From the NCBI GenBank assembly GCA_947502305.1, contig CANMZA010000001.1, positions 1,550,001-1,614,000 on the forward strand: DNA of 64,000 nt, in the 5' to 3' direction. Shown here piece by piece: positions 1 to 7,966 of this stretch. Both the position numbers and the translations under genes were made by a program. The notes beneath the pieces were generated by a model. The model did no database searches. It was not told the origin of the DNA and saw nothing but the letters and a program-made list of their open reading frames with translations. The DNA is from an uncultured Erythrobacter sp. (GTDB lineage Bacteria > Pseudomonadota > Alphaproteobacteria > Sphingomonadales > Sphingomonadaceae). Position 1 is the stretch's first letter. Each line of letters opens with the position of its first letter.

Positions 1-1
1 G

Positions 2-256
2 CTCGAAACCAATGCGGTGGAATTGAACGGAGTGAGTTTTGAGAAGGGCTGTTATATCGGCCAAGAAAACACTGCGCGGATGAATTGGCGGCAAAAGGTC
101 AATCGCCGGTTGGTCGTGGCGCCGCTAGAGGCTTCTGACGAAAAGCGGCGCAAGGCTGCCTATCCCGATCTTGGAATGGCTGTCGATCATTTGCGGGTCG
201 CGGACCTTGATCCCGCCGCCCTGCCCGATTGGCAGCGCGCTGGCCTGACTGACTAG
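2..256 (+). CDS. ygfZ: YgfZ/GcvT-like folate-binding protein, 3' part only
   Basis: The reading frame is open from the left edge of the window, so only about the last 84 codons are present. It carries the YgfZ signature K-G-C-Y-x-G-Q-E near its visible start. In the family the signature cysteine marks tetrahydrofolate-dependent proteins that help maintain iron-sulfur enzymes. The rest of the fragment matches the C-terminal barrel that follows the motif in GcvT-related proteins. It converges on the TetR gene on the other strand after a gap of about 20 bases. The family is clear from the motif. The exact role (Fe-S cluster repair) comes from family knowledge. Confidence 0.85.
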   Translation, partial: LETNAVELNGVSFEKGCYIGQENTARMNWRQKVNRRLVVAPLEASDEKRRKAAYPDLGMAVDHLRVADLDPAALPDWQRAGLTD

Positions 257-277
257 CGCAACTGCGCAAATTTCCGA

Positions 278-874
278 CTAGCTGCTATATTGCGCAGCCA
301 TCGACGCTTCTAGATTGGCGGCGGCGCGATCGCGCGCCGTATCACGCGGCAGGCCCAACGATTTCGCCAGAGCGGCCCCGATCAATGCATCGCCCAGAGC
401 CAATAGGACGAGGCTCAGCGTATCCTTATGGACATGCATGTCATCGCCGTCATGCTGCGCTTCGCCCGGCGCGATTTCATCGACCAATTCGTGAATGGTC
501 GAGATAATCGGGTTGAGCGCGTCTTCATTGCCCGTCAGCAGCATCCAGCTGGTCAGTGCACCTGCCCCCTCCCGATCAAATGCATCAAACGCCAAATCCA
601 CCACTTCGCGCGCAGAGCCCAGCCCCGCGCGGCTCGCATGGACGGCATCGATGATCGTCTCGCATACGGTGCGCGCCAAATGTTCTGCCAATGCCTTTTG
701 CAGGCCAGAGGCAGAGCCGAAATGGTGGAGCAAATTGGCGTGAGTTCGCCCAATCCGCCCCGCAACCGCTTTGAGCGTCACCGATTGCGGGCCAGTCTCG
801 ATCAGCAAGGCTCGCGCCGCCTCCAACGCTGTGCTGCGCGATTCCTCAGGGCTTAGTCTTTTTCGGCTTGTCAT
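278..874 (-). CDS. TetR-family transcriptional regulator
   Basis: About 198 residues, the normal TetR length. The first 60 residues form the DNA-binding helix-turn-helix: the segment around SVTLKAVAGRIG and THANLLHHFGS has the typical TetR recognition-helix pattern ending in a YHHF-like aromatic/His stretch. The remainder is a helical ligand domain that cannot be assigned to a ligand. An upstream in-frame start exists (at 913), but the MTSRKR start is preferred because TetR proteins start shortly before the HTH. It lies downstream of a GNAT gene on the same strand. The target genes are unknown. Confidence 0.8.
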   Translation of the reverse strand: MTSRKRLSPEESRSTALEAARALLIETGPQSVTLKAVAGRIGRTHANLLHHFGSASGLQKALAEHLARTVCETIIDAVHASRAGLGSAREVVDLAFDAFDREGAGALTSWMLLTGNEDALNPIISTIHELVDEIAPGEAQHDGDDMHVHKDTLSLVLLALGDALIGAALAKSLGLPRDTARDRAAANLEASMAAQYSS

Positions 875-943
875 TATGCATCGATGAATAGCCGGAATGA
901 ACGCAGCGAACAAGCAAACGCAAAGCGCTTCCCGACATGCCAG

Positions 944-1525
944 TTACGCCGCGCAGACACCCGCCCCCTCAGCAGCAGTCGTCGACGCAAACTTAGACCC
1001 AGGCACAATTTTGATCGCATATTCCGCCGTCGGTGCCATTTCACCGCGCCCGCATGAATGGCGATCCACGACACGCCCGGTCGCTTGAAAACCGAGCTTG
1101 GACAAAACCTTGCCCGATGCTGGATTATCGAGAAAATGCGATCCAATGACGCGGGTGTAACCAAGCGTTTGAGCAATCGTCAAAATTGCGCGCCCCGCTT
1201 CAGTGGCGAAACCCTGCCCCCAAAAGGGCCGCGCGATCCAATATCCCACCTCAACCGTTTTCGGATCGGCACCGTCTTCTGGTGGAGGCGGATCAATCCC
1301 GATGCAGCCAACAACCGCCGCATCACGGGCGCGGGTCACAAGAAAACGCGGGCAAAGCGGGTCAATAGGCAGAGCGGTGAATGCGCGCGCGTCTTGCTCT
1401 TCATAGGGCCAAGGCGCACTTGCCAAATTGCGCACGACGCCTTCATCGGCGATGCCGCTATGGACCCCGCGCCAATCCTCTGGCCAGATCGGTCTAAGCA
1501 GCAATCTTTCACTACGATGGAACAC
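944..1525 (-). CDS. GNAT-family N-acetyltransferase (RimJ/RimL type)
   Basis: A 193-residue protein beginning with the RimJ/RimL-like pattern SERLLLRPIWPEDW, followed by a central EVGYWIARPFWGQGFATEA block. That block is motif A of the GNAT fold, with the acetyl-CoA pyrophosphate loop (Q/R-x-x-G-x-G/A type, here WGQGFA). The later NPASGKVLSKLGF segment is the standard helix after the CoA loop. Such enzymes acetylate N-terminal alpha-amino groups or small amines. The substrate cannot be read from sequence. The C-terminus is extended by about 20 residues beyond the fold. Confidence 0.8.
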   Translation of the reverse strand: MFHRSERLLLRPIWPEDWRGVHSGIADEGVVRNLASAPWPYEEQDARAFTALPIDPLCPRFLVTRARDAAVVGCIGIDPPPPEDGADPKTVEVGYWIARPFWGQGFATEAGRAILTIAQTLGYTRVIGSHFLDNPASGKVLSKLGFQATGRVVDRHSCGRGEMAPTAEYAIKIVPGSKFASTTAAEGAGVCAA

Positions 1526-1630
1526 GAGTCATCCCTCTCTTGCCCGGCACCGCAATTATCCGCGATGCGTGACAATTTCATGGCCGCAAAACCGCAAATT
1601 CTGCGGACCGGTATGAGGGAGAGACGAGAA

Positions 1631-1674
1631 GAGGGAGATGGCTCCCCCAATGATTGGGGTGGCCCTTCTCCCTC
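1631..1674 (-). terminator. long imperfect hairpin after rpmA
   Basis: An inverted repeat pairs outer arms of GAGGGAGA/TCTCCCTC and an inner perfect CCCCAAT/ATTGGGG with a one-base loop, separated by a small internal mismatch. On the minus strand it is followed by a pyrimidine-rich stretch, not a clean U run. Its place, about 70 bases after the rpmA stop and before the GNAT gene, fits a terminator of the rplU-rpmA transcript. It could also be an mRNA-stabilising hairpin. Confidence 0.5.
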
Positions 1675-1741
1675 TACGCTGCCGGTGTGTTAACCCGGCT
1701 TGGACCGCCCCGTGGACGATCCTTTTCTTGAATGCGTCCGT

Positions 1742-2011
1742 TTATTCTGCTGCTTCCGCAATCACGTCGACTGAGACGTATTTGCGGCCTAGCTTGCCTT
1801 TGTGGAATCGGACCACGCCATGATCGGTTGCGAACAAGGTGTGATCCTTGCCCATGCCGACATTGGTGCCAGGATAGAATTTGGTGCCGCGCTGACGCAC
1901 GAGAATGTTACCGCCGACCACGTCTTGGCCGCCGAATTTTTTCACACCAAGGCGCCGACCAACTGAGTCGCGACCGTTACGCGATGAACCGCCTGCTTTT
2001 TTATGTGCCAT
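1742..2011 (-). CDS. rpmA: 50S ribosomal protein L27
   Basis: An 89-residue protein with the invariant L27 start [16 protein letters not shown] and the [12 protein letters not shown] and [16 protein letters not shown] blocks. L27 sits at the peptidyl-transferase centre of the large ribosomal subunit and its N-terminus reaches the tRNA acceptor ends. It follows rplU after 13 bases on the same strand, the conserved rplU-rpmA pair. Length and start are standard. It shows no N-terminal pre-sequence of the Firmicutes type. Confidence 0.97.
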   Translation of the reverse strand: MAHKKAGGSSRNGRDSVGRRLGVKKFGGQDVVGGNILVRQRGTKFYPGTNVGMGKDHTLFATDHGVVRFHKGKLGRKYVSVDVIAEAAE

Positions 2012-2024
2012 GGTTCTTCAATCC

Positions 2025-2531
2025 TTACTTGGCGTCATCAGCTTTAGGCGCGGCTTTCTTAGCCGGTGCCTTTTTGGCTGGAGCTTTCTTCGCAGCTGGC
2101 TTCTTAGCCGCTGCTTCGGTTTTTGGTGCTGCTTTCTTAGCAGGGGCTTTCTTGGCCGGTGCGGCCTTTTCTGCCGTATCCGCTTTAGGAGCAGCTGCTT
2201 TCTTCGCAGGAGCCTTCTTCGCGGCAGCCTTGCCTTCGCCCACATCCGTGATGCGCAGCAAAGTCATTTGCTGACGGTGGCCAGCCTTGCGGCGATAATT
2301 ATGACGGCGACGCTTTTTGAAAACGACGACCTTCTCGCTCTTGGCTTGCGCGATGATTTCGGCAGAAACGCTGACCTTAGCGGCATCGGCAACAGTGTCG
2401 CCTTCGCCTGCCAAAAGAACGTCACCCAGCGTAACCGTATCGCCTGCTTCACCAGCAAGTTTCTCAACGGCAATTTTGTCTCCGGCGGCAACTCGATATT
2501 GTTTGCCGCCTGTGCGCACAATCGCGAACAT
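2025..2531 (-). CDS. rplU: 50S ribosomal protein L21 with Lys/Ala/Pro-rich C-terminal extension
   Basis: The first ~100 residues are a complete L21: the [14 protein letters not shown] start and the [15 protein letters not shown] rRNA-binding block are clear. Ordinary L21 proteins end near here (about 100-105 residues). This one continues for about 65 residues of repeating [13 protein letters not shown] units that should be disordered and strongly basic. Such tails are known on L21 of several alphaproteobacteria. The tail probably contacts rRNA or the subunit surface. The composition is stated as seen, the role is inference. It is the first gene of the rplU-rpmA operon. Confidence 0.96.
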   Translation of the reverse strand: MFAIVRTGGKQYRVAAGDKIAVEKLAGEAGDTVTLGDVLLAGEGDTVADAAKVSVSAEIIAQAKSEKVVVFKKRRRHNYRRKAGHRQQMTLLRITDVGEGKAAAKKAPAKKAAAPKADTAEKAAPAKKAPAKKAAPKTEAAAKKPAAKKAPAKKAPAKKAAPKADDAK

Positions 2532-2741
2532 GGCTATATACTTTCAAATTCGTGCTGTGCCCTGTCGGGCCCAATTTTTCGGTAGCGCTGCGCCGCAATG
2601 ACGCGGTGCTGCGAAAGAAGGGTGCCGTTAAGGGAACACCGCCGCCAAGTCAACGCTGCTATTCCTTTAAAATCGCTTGTGGTCCCGGCGTTCAAGGCAT
2701 CTTTGCCGCTCCATCATGACATGGTAACGCGGCAATCAAGT

Positions 2742-3257
2742 ATGAAACACGCATTCAAAACCCTCACCATGGCAGCCATTTCCGCCGCTCTGCTCAGCGC
2801 CTGCGCCGGATCCAGCGATAAGTACCCTTCGCTTTCCATTCGCGATGCTGAGCGTCAGACGGGGCAATTCACACCGGTCGATCCATCAGTGCCCACGCCC
2901 GCACAAACGGGCTCTGCTGAGACATTTTCGCAGCTGCGCGGCTATGTTGAAGAGGCCCGCGCTGCGCATCAGCAATTTACGGCAGAGCAACCGGATGCCG
3001 AGCGATTGGCGGGGTCGTTGCGCGGTTTGGGCGCGGAGGATGACCGCCGGGCACGCGCGTTGCTGGCGGTGGCCGCGCTTACCTCGCTGCATGGACAGAC
3101 GACGCTGGCTTTGAGCGATCTCGATAATTTAGAATTTATCGCGGCCAGCGCTCTTGACCCCGTCGACGACATCAAAGCCGCGCAAACATTGGTCGGTCAG
3201 ATGATCGCGGAGCAGGATGCCGTGCTCGATTCGCTCAGTGCCCGAATCGCCGAATGA
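2742..3257 (+). CDS. putative lipoprotein of unknown function
   Basis: 171 residues from the ATG at 2742. The start has a lipoprotein signal peptide: a basic n-region (MKHAFKT), a hydrophobic stretch, then the lipobox LLSAC with the cysteine at about residue 20, so the mature protein should be lipid-anchored. The rest is mostly helical and charged, rich in Ala, Glu and Gln, without a recognised domain. A longer frame upstream lacks a signal sequence, so the internal ATG is chosen. Its stop overlaps the start of the fnr gene by four bases, implying co-transcription. Function unknown. Confidence 0.75.
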   Translation: MKHAFKTLTMAAISAALLSACAGSSDKYPSLSIRDAERQTGQFTPVDPSVPTPAQTGSAETFSQLRGYVEEARAAHQQFTAEQPDAERLAGSLRGLGAEDDRRARALLAVAALTSLHGQTTLALSDLDNLEFIAASALDPVDDIKAAQTLVGQMIAEQDAVLDSLSARIAE

Positions 3258-3952
3258 AGCTCGCCTGCGACACCTGCCCGGTACGCGATAGCGCCGCCTG
3301 TTCCGTCTTGAGCGAGGAAGAACGCGCCGCGCTCGCTGCGGCTGGACGGACGCGAGTCTTAGAGCGCGGAGAAATGCTGTTTGCGGCGGGCGATAGCGAG
3401 GCAGCCTGCGCAACCTTGGTGAGCGGCGCGTTGAAAGTGTCATCGGTCGATCAAAACGGCACCGAGCAGATTTTGGCGCTTGTTCATCCATCGGGATTTA
3501 TCGGCGAGTTGTTCGCACCCTTTGCGCATCATGATGTGACGGCGATTACGACAAGCAAGCTGTGCACCTTTGCGCGCGGAGATATTGACCGGGCCATTGA
3601 AACCTACCCCGCGCTTGCCCGAGCATTGCTGCGGCGCGCTCAAGAAGATTTGCTGGCAACGCGCGGCTTGCTTGAATTGACCAGCAATGCCAGCGCAGAG
3701 GCACGCCTTGCCGCCTTGCTGCATGATTTCGCAGCTGCGGCCAGCGATTCACCTTGCCATCTTGCAAGCGCGTTTGACCTGCCGCTCACTCGCGGAGAGA
3801 TCGCCAATATGCTGGGCCTGACGATTGAAACCGTCAGCCGCAAATTCGGCGAATTGGAAGCAAGCGGGGCGATTGCCCGTAAAGGAAAGCGCGGGATCGA
3901 ATTGATCGACCCCGCGCTCCTTCAGACCCTTTCAGGCCGGTTGTCTGAGTAA
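3254..3952 (+). CDS. fnr: Fnr-type Crp/Fnr regulator with four candidate [4Fe-4S] cysteines
   Basis: A 232-residue Crp/Fnr protein: a cyclic-nucleotide-like beta-barrel sensor (about residues 20-130), a dimer helix, and a C-terminal winged HTH with the Fnr/FixK recognition pattern ETVSRKFGELE near residues 195-205. The Glu, Ser and Arg of ExxSR are the residues that read TTGAT half-sites. The N-terminus has Cys5, Cys8 and Cys16, and Cys104 lies in the barrel, matching the layout of the four cluster ligands of enteric FNR. It is therefore likely a direct oxygen sensor, not a FixK-type protein lacking the cluster. Two perfect FNR boxes occur in this window, at 4479-4492 and 44255-44268. Confidence 0.88.
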   Translation: MKLACDTCPVRDSAACSVLSEEERAALAAAGRTRVLERGEMLFAAGDSEAACATLVSGALKVSSVDQNGTEQILALVHPSGFIGELFAPFAHHDVTAITTSKLCTFARGDIDRAIETYPALARALLRRAQEDLLATRGLLELTSNASAEARLAALLHDFAAAASDSPCHLASAFDLPLTRGEIANMLGLTIETVSRKFGELEASGAIARKGKRGIELIDPALLQTLSGRLSE

Positions 3953-4426
3953 TTAGACCAGCGCAGCAACAATCACCGCAGCGCATGCCCAAACCACGAT
4001 CAGGACCGGCAAGATCAGCATTTGGATCATGGCATCACGCGGCGCGACCGGGCCAGTCTCTGTCATAATTCCAGCCTGCTTGAATTTCCCCATGCTCATG
4101 GGTGCGCTGACATTCCCTTTGAGCCGCGGCCAAATCGCCGGAACGCCGAAGCCCGCCGCGATAAACACCGCAAAAATCGCCATTGGGATCACCAAGCCGG
4201 GGCCGCCAAAGCCGACAAACATCACCCCCAAAAATGCGAGATAGAGCGCCACGGTGGCTTTAAAGAGCCCGGCGGGCAGCTCGAAATTGCGGTCAATTTC
4301 GACCTGATGACGCGGCGGACCGGCGACCTTGTTAGCAACAACGGGGCCAGCAGCAGGCACTGCGATCGGTCCGGCCACTTGGCGGGCGGCGCCGTTTGCA
4401 AATTGGTCTTGGATACGATTGCTCAT
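3953..4426 (-). CDS. small membrane protein, probable Fnr target
   Basis: 157 residues. A soluble N-terminus of about 50 residues is followed by three hydrophobic segments (around residues 57-75, 78-98 and 132-157), so it should be an inner-membrane protein. No family is recognised. The ATG at 4426 has a strong ribosome site (AAGGAG) nine bases upstream. A perfect FNR box is centred about 59 bases before the start, so oxygen limitation probably controls it. It converges on fnr: the fnr stop and this gene's stop are adjacent. The link with Fnr is inference from the box and the neighbouring gene. Confidence 0.7.
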   Translation of the reverse strand: MSNRIQDQFANGAARQVAGPIAVPAAGPVVANKVAGPPRHQVEIDRNFELPAGLFKATVALYLAFLGVMFVGFGGPGLVIPMAIFAVFIAAGFGVPAIWPRLKGNVSAPMSMGKFKQAGIMTETGPVAPRDAMIQMLILPVLIVVWACAAVIVAALV

Positions 4427-4478
4427 GGGTGTTCTCCTTCGTTGAAAGAAGAACTAGCCGACCTTGCGGGCTTACAAA

Positions 4479-4492
4479 TTGATCCAGATCAA
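4479..4492. promoter_or_regulatory. perfect FNR box (TTGAT-N4-ATCAA)
   Basis: The palindrome TTGATCCAGATCAA matches the Fnr/FixK consensus at all ten defined positions. It overlaps the last codons of moaE and sits upstream of the minus-strand membrane-protein gene. A class II promoter with the box at -41.5 would start transcription near 4444, about 18 bases before that gene's ATG. The fnr gene itself lies just beyond the membrane gene. Confidence 0.8.
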
Positions 4493-4986
4493 ACTGGCGC
4501 GTCTTTTTCGCCCCACCGCGCAATATCGGCGTGATCTTGCCCGCGCGGCTCTATCCAATGCCATGTCGGCCCATCTTTTCCGGCGCGCAATTCGCGTTTC
4601 CAAAACCACGCCGCGCTTTTGAGATGATCCATGCAAAAATCGACCGCCGCAATCCCATCACGCCGATGACGCGACGCGGCGGACACACAAACGATCGGAT
4701 CACCGGGATGAAGCCGCCCGATTCGGTGGAGGATCACGAGGCCGATCAAATCGAAGCGTTCCGCCGCCCGGTCGGCAAGATCGCGCATCCCCGGCAAGGT
4801 CAGCGGTTCGTAATGCGACAATTCCAGCGCTTCGACGATTTCCTTGCCTTCCTCTGGGTCGGCATCCCCCGCGCGAACTTTCCCCACAAATGTCGCAATT
4901 CCGCCCGCGCCGGGCGTAGCTGCCGCCAAGTCATCCGCCGCAGCGTGGGGATCAAACGGTGCATCCAGAACCCGAATATCAAACAT
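4489..4986 (-). CDS. moaE: molybdopterin synthase large subunit
   Basis: 165 residues from the ATG at 4986. The family blocks are present: GGIATFVGKVR near residue 30, the LELSHYEP segment, HRIGRLHPGD and the terminal lysine region KSAAWFWKRE that forms the active site and binds the MoaD C-terminus. MoaE with thiocarboxylated MoaD converts precursor Z into molybdopterin. It is the last gene of moaA-moaD-moaE. A longer frame exists, but homologues begin at the MFDIRV methionine. Confidence 0.92.
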   Translation of the reverse strand: MFDIRVLDAPFDPHAAADDLAAATPGAGGIATFVGKVRAGDADPEEGKEIVEALELSHYEPLTLPGMRDLADRAAERFDLIGLVILHRIGRLHPGDPIVCVSAASRHRRDGIAAVDFCMDHLKSAAWFWKRELRAGKDGPTWHWIEPRGQDHADIARWGEKDAPV

Positions 4987-5005
4987 CGCAGCGCACCGCT
5001 TCCGA

Positions 5006-5260
5006 TCAGCCACCAGAAACCGGCGGCAAGAGAGCGACTTCATCGCCATCTTGAGCGTTTAAGGCAGTCTTATCTGCCAGCACTCGGCCAGCGCAGGCGA
5101 CATACACCTGTTCATCGCGCAATTGCTGAGCCACGGACGGCGTAACAATTTGGAGCAATCCCGCCCAATCCAACGGCGCGGGCGCTTCACAGCTTTCCAT
5201 CCCCGCCATATCCTGCAGAGGTCCGAGAAAATGGATTGTAACTGGCTTGTTCTGAGGCAC
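5006..5260 (-). CDS. moaD: molybdopterin synthase sulfur carrier subunit
   Basis: An 84-residue ubiquitin-like protein ending in the PPVSGG double glycine that is adenylated by MoeB and thiocarboxylated. Its stop is only two bases after the moaA stop region and it precedes moaE, so the molybdopterin synthase pair is encoded together. Length is typical of the family. Confidence 0.92.
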   Translation of the reverse strand: MPQNKPVTIHFLGPLQDMAGMESCEAPAPLDWAGLLQIVTPSVAQQLRDEQVYVACAGRVLADKTALNAQDGDEVALLPPVSGG

Positions 5261-5262
5261 CC

Positions 5263-6333
5263 TTACCCCCCCGTCATCGACATATGCCGCGCCAAGGCCG
5301 GATCAGCGCCGCGCTTATCCATGCGGAAATGGTGCCGCTCCGGCTTAATCGCCATCGCTTGGTTTAAAGCCGCTTCCAGCTGCTCCTGCGGCTGATCGCT
5401 GCGCAGCGCGGCGCGCAGATCAACCCGCTCATTCCCGCCAAGACACGGATAAAGTTGCCCCGTGGCCGTCACCCGCAACCGGTTGCAACTGGCGCAAAAA
5501 TTGTTGGAATGCGGGGTGATAAAGCCCAGCGTTCCGCCCGTCTCAGCAATATCGACATAGCGCGCGGGTCCGCCGCTTGAATGATCATTGTCACGCAGGG
5601 TCCATTTTTTCTCAAGCCGTGCGCGCATGGTATCAAGCCGCAAATATTGATCGAGGCGCTCTTCCTCAACATCCCCCAATGGCATGACCTCAATCAAGGT
5701 CACATCATGGCCTTGCCCATGTGCCCAAGCGATCAGGTCAGGCAATTCCTCTTCATTCACGCCTTGCAAAGCGACCGCGTTGAGCTTCACTTTCAGCCCC
5801 GCTTCTTTTGCGGCCGCGATGCCGTCCAGCACTTGCGGCAAGGCGTCACGCCGGGTCAAATCGGCAAAACGCGCGCGATCCAGCGTATCGAGCGAAATAT
5901 TCACGCGGCGCACTCCTGCTTTCGCCAAAGCATCGGCCTGTCCGGCAAGCTGCGTTGCGTTAGTCGTTAACGTCAATTCGCGCAGATCACCGGTTCCATC
6001 GGGGCCAAGCCGCCGCCCTAAAGCGGCGAACAAATCCATAATATCGCGGCGGACCAGCGGCTCCCCGCCAGTAATCCGGATTTTGGTAACCCCGCGATCA
6101 ATAAAACCGCTGGCGAGATCATACAGCTCCTCCAGCGTAAGCACTTCGCGTTTCGGCAGGAAGGTCATCCGTTCCGGCATGCAATAGGTGCAGCGCAGAT
6201 CGCAGCGATCTGTGACCGATAGGCGCAGATAAGAAATGCGCCGTTGGAAGGCGTCGATGAGCGGCGTGCGCGTGCCACCGGGCTTGTCATCAAGCATCAA
6301 TATATCGGGTGAGCGGCGGCCTGAATCAGTCAT
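5263..6333 (-). CDS. moaA: GTP 3',8-cyclase (radical SAM)
   Basis: About 356 residues. The N-terminal radical SAM motif CTYCMP of the C-x3-C-x2-C type (DRCDLRCTYC) binds one [4Fe-4S] cluster, and the C-terminal FCASCNRLR plus a later cysteine (YPCLGG) bind the second cluster, both characteristic of MoaA. It makes the cyclic pterin precursor of molybdenum cofactor from GTP. The ATG at 6333 overlaps the stop of the preceding gene by eight bases, suggesting coupled translation. The longer in-frame start at 6369 lies within that gene and is less likely. The protein ends in the GG-containing MSMTGG typical of MoaA. Confidence 0.95.
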   Translation of the reverse strand: MTDSGRRSPDILMLDDKPGGTRTPLIDAFQRRISYLRLSVTDRCDLRCTYCMPERMTFLPKREVLTLEELYDLASGFIDRGVTKIRITGGEPLVRRDIMDLFAALGRRLGPDGTGDLRELTLTTNATQLAGQADALAKAGVRRVNISLDTLDRARFADLTRRDALPQVLDGIAAAKEAGLKVKLNAVALQGVNEEELPDLIAWAHGQGHDVTLIEVMPLGDVEEERLDQYLRLDTMRARLEKKWTLRDNDHSSGGPARYVDIAETGGTLGFITPHSNNFCASCNRLRVTATGQLYPCLGGNERVDLRAALRSDQPQEQLEAALNQAMAIKPERHHFRMDKRGADPALARHMSMTGG

Positions 6334-6643
6334 GCGCGGCAAGATACTGTCCCGTGACCCCGGGCGCATCCCTCAAATATGCCAGCAGCGGCGCGGCGCT
6401 ATCTGCGCCGGACGCACCCACCACATTGACGCGGCACGGCGCATGGGCCCGCGCCAAATCGCGCGCCAGTGCACGGCGCCAATCGTCATGATCCGCCGCC
6501 GCCTCTGGCAGGACTATCGCCAATGCGTCCGTATTCGGCTTCGCCATCAATTGCGTGGCCGCGTCCAAATGCTTCCGCATAAATTGCGCGCTCGCCTCAA
6601 TCCCGGTTTGCGGCAGATGCGCGATGGTGAGGACAGCTTGCAT
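6326..6643 (-). CDS. short Rossmann-like protein, possibly a reduced SDR
   Basis: A 105-residue protein between folB and moaA. Its C-terminal third (CRVNVVGASGAD, then APGVTGQYLAAHD) reads like the end of a short-chain dehydrogenase of the pteridine-reductase type, where RVNxxxPG and VTGQxxxxDGG are conserved. The N-terminal cofactor-binding GxxxGxG motif and the catalytic YxxxK are missing. It may be a shortened SDR descendant kept for a non-catalytic or folate-related role. The location beside folB supports a pterin link. It overlaps moaA by eight bases. Assignment is tentative. Confidence 0.6.
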   Translation of the reverse strand: MQAVLTIAHLPQTGIEASAQFMRKHLDAATQLMAKPNTDALAIVLPEAAADHDDWRRALARDLARAHAPCRVNVVGASGADSAAPLLAYLRDAPGVTGQYLAAHD

Positions 6644-6651
6644 CCGGCGGC

Positions 6652-7035
6652 CTAAGCGGCGGGGCGTTCGCGGTGGAGGGTGATCCCGATCTGCTCATTC
6701 GCTTCTGCAATCGCGAGCTTCACGATCTTCACCGTAACCGCCTGCACACGCTCATCTTGCACAAACAAAGTTTCGCAAATGTGGTCGCCAACCGCCTCAA
6801 TCAATTTGAAATGCACACCCTTCGGCAGCCCTTCTGAAGCGGCGAATTTGATGTCCATATAATTCTTGCTCGCGTCCAGCGGCGTGTCGGGATCATAGCG
6901 ATCCGCAACATCATAACGCACCTGAATGGTAAAACGCAGCGGTTGCGGCTTGCCCGTTTCTTCGGAATAAATGCCGGTAAGGACATCCACTTCGAGATCG
7001 GCGACTTCGAGAATGAGCGAATCGTTGTTGGTCAT
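6652..7035 (-). CDS. folB: dihydroneopterin aldolase family protein
   Basis: 127 residues, the standard FolB size. The D-L-E-V-D-V-L-T-G-I-Y-S-E-E start and the FKLIEAVGDHICETLF core correspond to the tunnelling fold with its substrate-anchoring glutamate. FolB splits dihydroneopterin in tetrahydrofolate synthesis. It follows the methyltransferase gene by a dozen bases and precedes the short Rossmann-like gene and moaA, giving a pterin-themed cluster. Confidence 0.85.
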   Translation of the reverse strand: MTNNDSLILEVADLEVDVLTGIYSEETGKPQPLRFTIQVRYDVADRYDPDTPLDASKNYMDIKFAASEGLPKGVHFKLIEAVGDHICETLFVQDERVQAVTVKIVKLAIAEANEQIGITLHRERPAA

Positions 7036-7047
7036 AGCTTGTCGCCC

Positions 7048-7953
7048 TTAGCCCGGATTGCTCCACCGTGCGAAGATTGCGGTGGGGAGGAGGCGGCCAT
7101 TGTCGCCGGTTTCGCGCACCGCGAGATCGCCATGTTCGATTGTGCCGGGCAAATCGCGCAACGCTTCTTGGAGCAAACCTGCAATCGACAGGCTGCTCAT
7201 CCGCACGGCATAAACTGTGAGGAACAGGAACGAGGATTTTTCATCTAGCAATCTGGCACAATTACCAACCAGCTCCGGCAGGCCCTCTTCCAAACGCCAA
7301 GTTTCATTTTTTGGCCCGCGCCCGAATTTGGGCGGGTCGAGAATAATTCCATCATATCTGCGCTCCCGCCGCACTTCGCGCGCAGTGAATTTCGCCGCAT
7401 CATCAATCAACCATCGGATTGGGCGGTCTTGCATTCCTGAAAGTTCAGCATTGGCGCGGGCCTGTGCCACCGATTTCTTTGAAGCATCGACATGTGTAAC
7501 CCGGCCATGATCGCTCAGCGCGAGGGAGCCAAGACCAGTATAGCCGAACATATTGAGCAGCTCTGCATCATCACGTCCGTCCAATTGGCGCCGCATCCAA
7601 TCCCAGACCGCCGACATATCGGGAAAAAACTGCAAATGCCGGAACGGCGTCGGTAGCGCGGTAAAGCGGACATCGTTCCAGCTCAGCTCCCACCCGTCTT
7701 CCGGCACCGAAGCATCAAGGGTCCAGCGCCCGCCGCCATCTTCGTCAGAGCCCGGTATGAATTCACCCGATGCCGGCCAATTCGGTCCTTGTTCGCCGAT
7801 AAGCCGCGGCTGCCACAAGGCTTGCGGTTCTGGGCGGATAAAGGCGTGATCGCCAAACGATTCGTATTTGCGCCCAGCCCCACTATCGAGCAGCCGGTAG
7901 GCATCCCATCCGCCGCATTCCATGACGGTGGGTTTTTCAGTCAGTAATGCCAT
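7048..7953 (-). CDS. class I SAM-dependent methyltransferase (RlmI/RlmK-like)
   Basis: 301 residues from the ATG at 7953. It has the SAM-binding NMFGYTGLGSLAL motif and the DPPKFGRGP motif typical of rRNA large-subunit methyltransferases such as RlmI and RlmK, but no N-terminal PUA domain. The frame extends upstream to 8208, but that portion lies antisense within thrC and reads like a shadow, so the internal ATG is preferred. It directly follows thrC. The exact RNA target cannot be read from sequence. Confidence 0.8.
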   Translation of the reverse strand: MALLTEKPTVMECGGWDAYRLLDSGAGRKYESFGDHAFIRPEPQALWQPRLIGEQGPNWPASGEFIPGSDEDGGGRWTLDASVPEDGWELSWNDVRFTALPTPFRHLQFFPDMSAVWDWMRRQLDGRDDAELLNMFGYTGLGSLALSDHGRVTHVDASKKSVAQARANAELSGMQDRPIRWLIDDAAKFTAREVRRERRYDGIILDPPKFGRGPKNETWRLEEGLPELVGNCARLLDEKSSFLFLTVYAVRMSSLSIAGLLQEALRDLPGTIEHGDLAVRETGDNGRLLPTAIFARWSNPG

Positions 7954-7966
7954 TAGAATTGAGCCA

